Of a stretch of DNA of 40,705 nt, positions 36,326-40,705 are shown in pieces. A model generated the notes under the pieces. That model did not search any database. It had not been told where the DNA came from and was given only the letters and a program-made list of their open reading frames with translations. The position numbers and the translations under genes are program-made. Source of the DNA: Acetobacteraceae bacterium (GTDB lineage Bacteria; Pseudomonadota; Alphaproteobacteria; Acetobacterales; Acetobacteraceae); NCBI GenBank assembly GCA_030037175.1, contig JASHRV010000412.1, forward strand, positions 1 through 40,705, written 5' to 3'. Position 1 is the first letter of the stretch. Every line of letters starts with the position of its first letter.

Positions 36326-37546
36326 TCAGGCGCGGCGAAGGGCGCGGCCCTCGCGGCCGATATCGGGCAGCAGGATCGCGAGCAGCCCGATTGCCGGGAG
36401 GAAGGCGCAAAGCCGATAGACGAACTCAATGCTGGTCCAGTCGGCGACCGCGCCGAGCACGGCCGCGCCGAGGCCGGCAATGCCGAAGGCGAGGCCAAAG
36501 AAGAGGCCGGAGATGGCGCCGACGCGCCCGGGCATCAGCTCGGTGCCATAGACCAGGATGGCGGAGAAGGCCGAGGAGAGGATGAGGCCGATCAGGATGC
36601 TGAGCGCGATCGTCGTGCCGAGGCCGACATAGGGAAGCACGAGGGTGAAGGGCAGAACGCCCAGAATCGAGCCCCAGATCACGTATTTGCGGCCGATACG
36701 ATCGCCGAGCGGTCCGCCGACGAGGGTGCCGGTGGCGACCGCAGCCAGGAAGGCGAAGAGACAGATCTGAGCCGAGGCCGTGGTGAGGTCGAAATGCTCC
36801 ATCAGGTAAAAGATGTAAAAGTTGGTGATGCTCGCGAGATAGAAGAATTTCGAGAAGATGAGCGCGATCAGCACCGCGAGCGCGCGGCGGACGATCGGCA
36901 GCGGCAGGGGGGATTCGGCATGAAGCCCGCGGATGCCGCGCGGGCGTGCTTGGCCGCTTGCCTGGTACCAGCGGCCGAGGCCGGTCAGCAGCACGATCCC
37001 AAGCAGGGCGAGAGCAGCGATCCAGGCGAGGCTGCTGCGACCATGCGGGAGGATGAAGAAGGCGACGACGAGGGGCGCCAACGACTGACCGAGATTGCCG
37101 CCGACCTGGAACACCGATTGAGCGAGGCCGAAGCGTCCGCCCGAGGCGATGCGAGCAAGACGCGACGATTCCGGATGGAAGATCGATGAGCCGACGCCGA
37201 TGAGAGCGGCTCCGAGGAGGAGCGGCGGGTAGCTGCCGGCCCTGGCGAGCACCAGGATGCCCGCCATGGTGAAGGTCATGCCGACGGGCAGCGAGTAGGG
37301 CTGGGGATGGCGGTCGGTGAAGCGGCCGACGAAGGGCTGCAGCAGCGATCCGGTCACCTGGAAGGCGAGCGTCAGCAGACCCAGCTGGACGAAATTGAGC
37401 GCAAGGCCACTGCGAAAGAGCGGATAAAGCGCGGGCAGCAGCGTCTGGAGCGTATCATTGAGAAGATGGCAAACGCTGATCGCGCCGAGAATGGCGAATT
37501 CTGTCTGCCCCGTGTTGGGGCGGGCACTCGCGATCGTCTGGCCCAC
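36326..37546 (-). CDS. MFS transporter, Fsr (fosmidomycin resistance)-like
   Basis: ILGAISVCHLLNDTLQTLLPALYPLFRSGLALNFVQLGLLTLAFQVTGSLLQPFVGRFTDRHPQPYSLPVGM, GSSIFHPESSRLARIASGGRFGLAQSVFQVGGNLGQSLAPL. Confidence 0.9.
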   Translation of the reverse strand: MGQTIASARPNTGQTEFAILGAISVCHLLNDTLQTLLPALYPLFRSGLALNFVQLGLLTLAFQVTGSLLQPFVGRFTDRHPQPYSLPVGMTFTMAGILVLARAGSYPPLLLGAALIGVGSSIFHPESSRLARIASGGRFGLAQSVFQVGGNLGQSLAPLVVAFFILPHGRSSLAWIAALALLGIVLLTGLGRWYQASGQARPRGIRGLHAESPLPLPIVRRALAVLIALIFSKFFYLASITNFYIFYLMEHFDLTTASAQICLFAFLAAVATGTLVGGPLGDRIGRKYVIWGSILGVLPFTLVLPYVGLGTTIALSILIGLILSSAFSAILVYGTELMPGRVGAISGLFFGLAFGIAGLGAAVLGAVADWTSIEFVYRLCAFLPAIGLLAILLPDIGREGRALRRA

Positions 37547-37824
37547 GCTGGCCGCTCCACTTCCAATGCCGCAGGCGCAACATTAAGGGAGACCCAGTGC
37601 TCCGGCACCCCGCGAGGCGCGCATCAGCCATGCCGCGGCAAAGATCTGTACCATCTGGCCCGTTCTCGTGTTTTGTACGGAGTTAATTATCTGAAAATAA
37701 ACAGTATTTTTCGTGATGTCGGGACCGGGCCGCCGCCCGGATCGGCCACAGAATGTTGCAAGCGTGCAGCCGGGACAGGCCTGGGAGCTTCCATTGGCGG
37801 GGTCTCAAACGGGCGGCGTGCTCC

Positions 37825-38316
37825 ATGTTGGTCGGCATGACCAAGTCACTCATTGTTCTGCTGCTGCTGATGCTCTCGTCCTGCGCTCCCTCGGGCCCGG
37901 ACCCAGGATATGCGGCGGCGTCCCTGCCGCCGGCAAAAGAGGCGCCGCTCCTGCCGCCCAACGCCTGCACGCGGCCCATTCCGGCCCCGCAATGCGGCAA
38001 GGGAACGCCCGGCACGCCGCTCGCCCCCGCGCTCTTCAGCAGCCCAGCCTTGGGCATGGCTCCACCCCCGTCACCATCGCTGGTTCCGGTCGGCGCGCCG
38101 GCCGCGCCGCCGCAGCCGAGCCTTCCCGCGCTCGGCTCGCCCGTGTTCGGGCCGACAGGCGTTGTGGGCACGGTCGTCAACCACGCGGGCAGCAACGCCA
38201 TCGTCGCGCCCGTCGGCGGCGGCGCACCCGGGATCTACGTGCCCAACGGCAACGGCACCGCGACAATCTTCCAGCCGGGCGGCGTGCCCACCGTGGTCGC
38301 CGCCCCGGTGCCGTGA
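37825..38316 (+). CDS. Pro/Gly-rich putative lipoprotein
   Basis: MTKSLIVLLLLMLSSCAPSG lipobox, followed by a Pro-rich linker and VVGTVVNHAGSNAIVAPVGGGAPGIYVPNGNGTATIFQPGG. Confidence 0.65.
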   Translation: MLVGMTKSLIVLLLLMLSSCAPSGPDPGYAAASLPPAKEAPLLPPNACTRPIPAPQCGKGTPGTPLAPALFSSPALGMAPPPSPSLVPVGAPAAPPQPSLPALGSPVFGPTGVVGTVVNHAGSNAIVAPVGGGAPGIYVPNGNGTATIFQPGGVPTVVAAPVP

Positions 38317-38317
38317 A

Positions 38318-38610
38318 CAAGGGGGCTTTGCCCCCTTGACGGGTCCTCAACGCGTAAGCGCGTTGGGAGCCCCACCCCCAGCAAGGGGCTCTGCCCCTTG
38401 CGACCCCGGCAAAGGCGGAGCCTTTGCAATCCATTCGTTTGTATAAGAATATCTTTGAAAACCTATAAGAAAAACTATGGGGGGTCTGGGGCCTCCCATA
38501 CTTGAACCTTTGGGGCCCCAGCGGGTCCAGGGCGGAGCCCTGGCGGGGTCGGGCTCCCAACGCGCGTTGCGCGTTGGGGACCCGTCCAGAGGCGGAGCCC
38601 CTGGGTCAGT
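38318..38610. repeat. Composite intergenic inverted-repeat element built of triloop hairpins around an AT-rich core
   Basis: Arm 1 GACGGGTCCTCAACGCGTAAGCGCGTTGGGAGCCC (38338-38372) is nearly the reverse complement of arm 2 GGGCTCCCAACGCGCGTTGCGCGTTGGGGACCCGTC (38551-38586). Flanked and filled by GGGGGC-TTT-GCCCCC, AAGGGGC-TCT-GCCCCTT, CAAAGGC-GGA-GCCTTTG and CCAGGGC-GGA-GCCCTGG. Confidence 0.8.
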
Positions 38611-40705
38611 CGGCGTTCGCGCCGAGCTTCGAGGCCAGCGCCGGGTAGTGCCTCGCACTCGCGGGGGCGAGCCAGCGCTGCAGCCGGTCGAGATAGAGAT
38701 AGACGACGGGCGTCGTGTAGAGGGTGAGAACCTGGCTCACCGCAAGCCCGCCGACCATTGTGTAGCCGAGCGGGCGGCGCAGCTCGGAGCCGGCGCCGTG
38801 GGAGAGCATCAGCGGCAGGCCGGTGAAGATCGCGGCCATGGTCGTCATCAGGATCGGGCGGAAGCGCAGCAGGCAGGCCTCGCGGATTGCCTCGAGCGGC
38901 GGCTTGCCGTCCCGCCGTTCGGCGGTGATGGCGAAATCGACCAGCATGATGCCGTTCTTCTTGACGATGCCGATGAGCAGCAGGATGCCGATCAGAGCGA
39001 TCACCGAAAGATCGTAATGCACGGCGAGCAGGATCAAGAGCGCGCCGACGCCCGCCGAGGGGATCGTGGAGAGGATCGTCAGCGGCAGGATGTAGCTCTC
39101 ATAGAGGATGCCGAGGATGATGTAGACGGCGACGATCGCGGCGGCGATCAGATAGGGCTCGGATGCGAGCGAGGATTGAAAGGCAGCCGCCGTGCCCTGG
39201 AAGCTCCCGCTGAGCGAGGCGGGCGGATGGAGCGCGGCGACCGCCTTCTCGATCGCCTGTACGGCATCGCCGATGGCCGCGCCCTGCGCGAGGTTGAAGG
39301 AGAGCGTTACCGCGGGCATCTGGTTGGCGTGGTTGACCGAGAGCGGGGCGACCTTCTGCGAGTCGATATGCACGAGGTTGGAGAGCGGCACCGGCGCGCC
39401 GGTCGATGACGGCACGTAGAGCTCGTTCAGCGTCGCGAGGTCCTGCTGGAGGCGGGGCAGGACCTCAAGGATCACGTAGTAGGAATTGGTCTGGGTGAAA
39501 TACTGGGTCACCTGGCGCTGGCCGAAGGCGTCGTAGAGGATATTGTCGATCGCGGCCGGCGTGATGCCGTAGCGGGCGGCGGCGTCGCGGTCGATGGTGA
39601 GCGTCGCCGAGAGGCCGGACATCTGCTGGTCGGTCGCGAGGTCGCGCAGCATCGGTACCCGGCGGAGCGCGGTGAGCACCTTCGGCGCCCATTGGTAAAG
39701 TTCCGCGAGATCGGCGTCCTGCAGCGTGTACTGATACTGGGTGCGGGAGATGATGCCACCGACATTGATGTCCTGCGCCGCCTGCATGAACATGCGCGCG
39801 CCCACCATCTGCGCGAATCTGGGCCTCAGCCGCGCGATCACCTGCTGGGCGCTCGCATTGCGCTGATTGAACGGCTTGAGGTTGATGAAGAAGCGGGCGT
39901 CGTTGCCGGTCTGGCCCGCGACGCCGGCACCGAGAACCGAGATGAACGTCGTGACCGTCGGATCGCTCTTGATGATGGCGTTGGCCTGCTCGACCAGACG
40001 TTCCATTTCCGGAAACGAGACATCCTGGTTGGCCTCGAGGATGCCGACGATGAGGCCGACATCCTGGGGCGGGAAGAAGCCCTTGGGAATGACCACGTAG
40101 AGATAGGCCGAGAGGCCCATGGTCGCGAAGAAGACCATGAGCGTGACGAAGCGGTGGCGCAGCGCCACGCCGAGCGAGCGGCGGTAGGCGCCGGCGAGAG
40201 CCTGGAAACAGTATTCGGCGGCCCGGTAGAGCGCGCCGTGCCGGGTTTCATGACGGAGGAAGCGCGAAGCCATCATCGGCGTGAGCGTGAGCGAGACGAA
40301 GGCCGAGACCGCGACCGCTATGCTCACGGTGACGGCGAACTCGCGGAAGACGCGCCCGACGATACCGCCCATGAGCAGGATGGGCAGGAAGACGGCGATC
40401 AGCGAGGCGCTGATCGAGACGATGGTGAAGCCGATTTCGCCCGCGCCCTTGAGCGCCGCCTCCATCGGCGCCATGCCCTCCTCGATGTGGCGGAAGATGT
40501 TCTCGAGCATCACGATCGCATCGTCCACCACGAAGCCGATGGCGATGGTGAGGCCCATCATCGAGAGATTGTCGATGCTGTAGTCCGCGACATACATCAT
40601 CGAGAACGTGCCGATGAGCGCGATCGGAATGGTGATCGCCGGGATCACCGTCGCCCAGAGGCTGCGCAGGAAGATGAACACCACCATGACGACGAGGGCG
40701 AGGGC
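38606..40705 (-). CDS. RND efflux inner-membrane permease (5' end beyond window)
   Basis: VGFVVDDAIVMLENIFRHIEEGMAPMEAAL, GIVKKNGIMLVDFAITAERRDGKPPLEAIREACLLRFRPILMTTMAAIFTGLPLMLSHGAGSELRRPLGYTMVGG. The reading frame continues to the window edge. Confidence 0.92.
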   Translation of the reverse strand, partial: ALALVVMVVFIFLRSLWATVIPAITIPIALIGTFSMMYVADYSIDNLSMMGLTIAIGFVVDDAIVMLENIFRHIEEGMAPMEAALKGAGEIGFTIVSISASLIAVFLPILLMGGIVGRVFREFAVTVSIAVAVSAFVSLTLTPMMASRFLRHETRHGALYRAAEYCFQALAGAYRRSLGVALRHRFVTLMVFFATMGLSAYLYVVIPKGFFPPQDVGLIVGILEANQDVSFPEMERLVEQANAIIKSDPTVTTFISVLGAGVAGQTGNDARFFINLKPFNQRNASAQQVIARLRPRFAQMVGARMFMQAAQDINVGGIISRTQYQYTLQDADLAELYQWAPKVLTALRRVPMLRDLATDQQMSGLSATLTIDRDAAARYGITPAAIDNILYDAFGQRQVTQYFTQTNSYYVILEVLPRLQQDLATLNELYVPSSTGAPVPLSNLVHIDSQKVAPLSVNHANQMPAVTLSFNLAQGAAIGDAVQAIEKAVAALHPPASLSGSFQGTAAAFQSSLASEPYLIAAAIVAVYIILGILYESYILPLTILSTIPSAGVGALLILLAVHYDLSVIALIGILLLIGIVKKNGIMLVDFAITAERRDGKPPLEAIREACLLRFRPILMTTMAAIFTGLPLMLSHGAGSELRRPLGYTMVGGLAVSQVLTLYTTPVVYLYLDRLQRWLAPASARHYPALASKLGANAD

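Noticed and set aside
38318-38610. CRISPR array or tandem hairpin array at the repeat-rich intergenic region
   Set aside because: No regularly spaced direct repeats with unique spacers; the structure is a nested inverted repeat.

Overview
The window is a GC-rich stretch of an alphaproteobacterial chromosome, probably Acetobacteraceae-like (inferred from gene content and intergenic palindromes, not tested). I support about 30 protein-coding genes. In order they are: a branched-chain amino acid ABC operon (livH partial, livM, livG, livF); a divergent csoR/copA pair with a CsoR-type operator; an RND adaptor and permease; a LysR / BASS-transporter / bicupin oxalate decarboxylase / YdeP-FdhF-type molybdopterin oxidoreductase block; an RpoH-family sigma factor with a COG4280-type membrane protein; a LysR gene and an NAD-formate dehydrogenase homologue lacking key catalytic residues; a lipoprotein; a divergent LysR/aldo-keto reductase pair; trmO and a FUSC gene; a polyamine cluster (agmatinase, structured leader, ornithine decarboxylase, homospermidine synthase, RMD1/DUF155-like gene); a metallophosphoesterase; a TfoX-N gene; an MFS/YkgJ/TPP-enzyme operon; a lipoprotein; and a second, truncated RND permease. 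The most unusual signals are: (1) two paralogous ~85-aa secreted proteins flanking the oxalate/formate block, with a shared leader that includes an ATGCA-N5-TGCAT palindrome; (2) GntR/FadR-like operators before the oxalate decarboxylase; (3) the FDH pseudo-enzyme candidate; (4) a ~290-bp composite inverted-repeat element; and (5) a stop-to-stop tandem repeat array. No searches were run. All family calls are from reading the translations.
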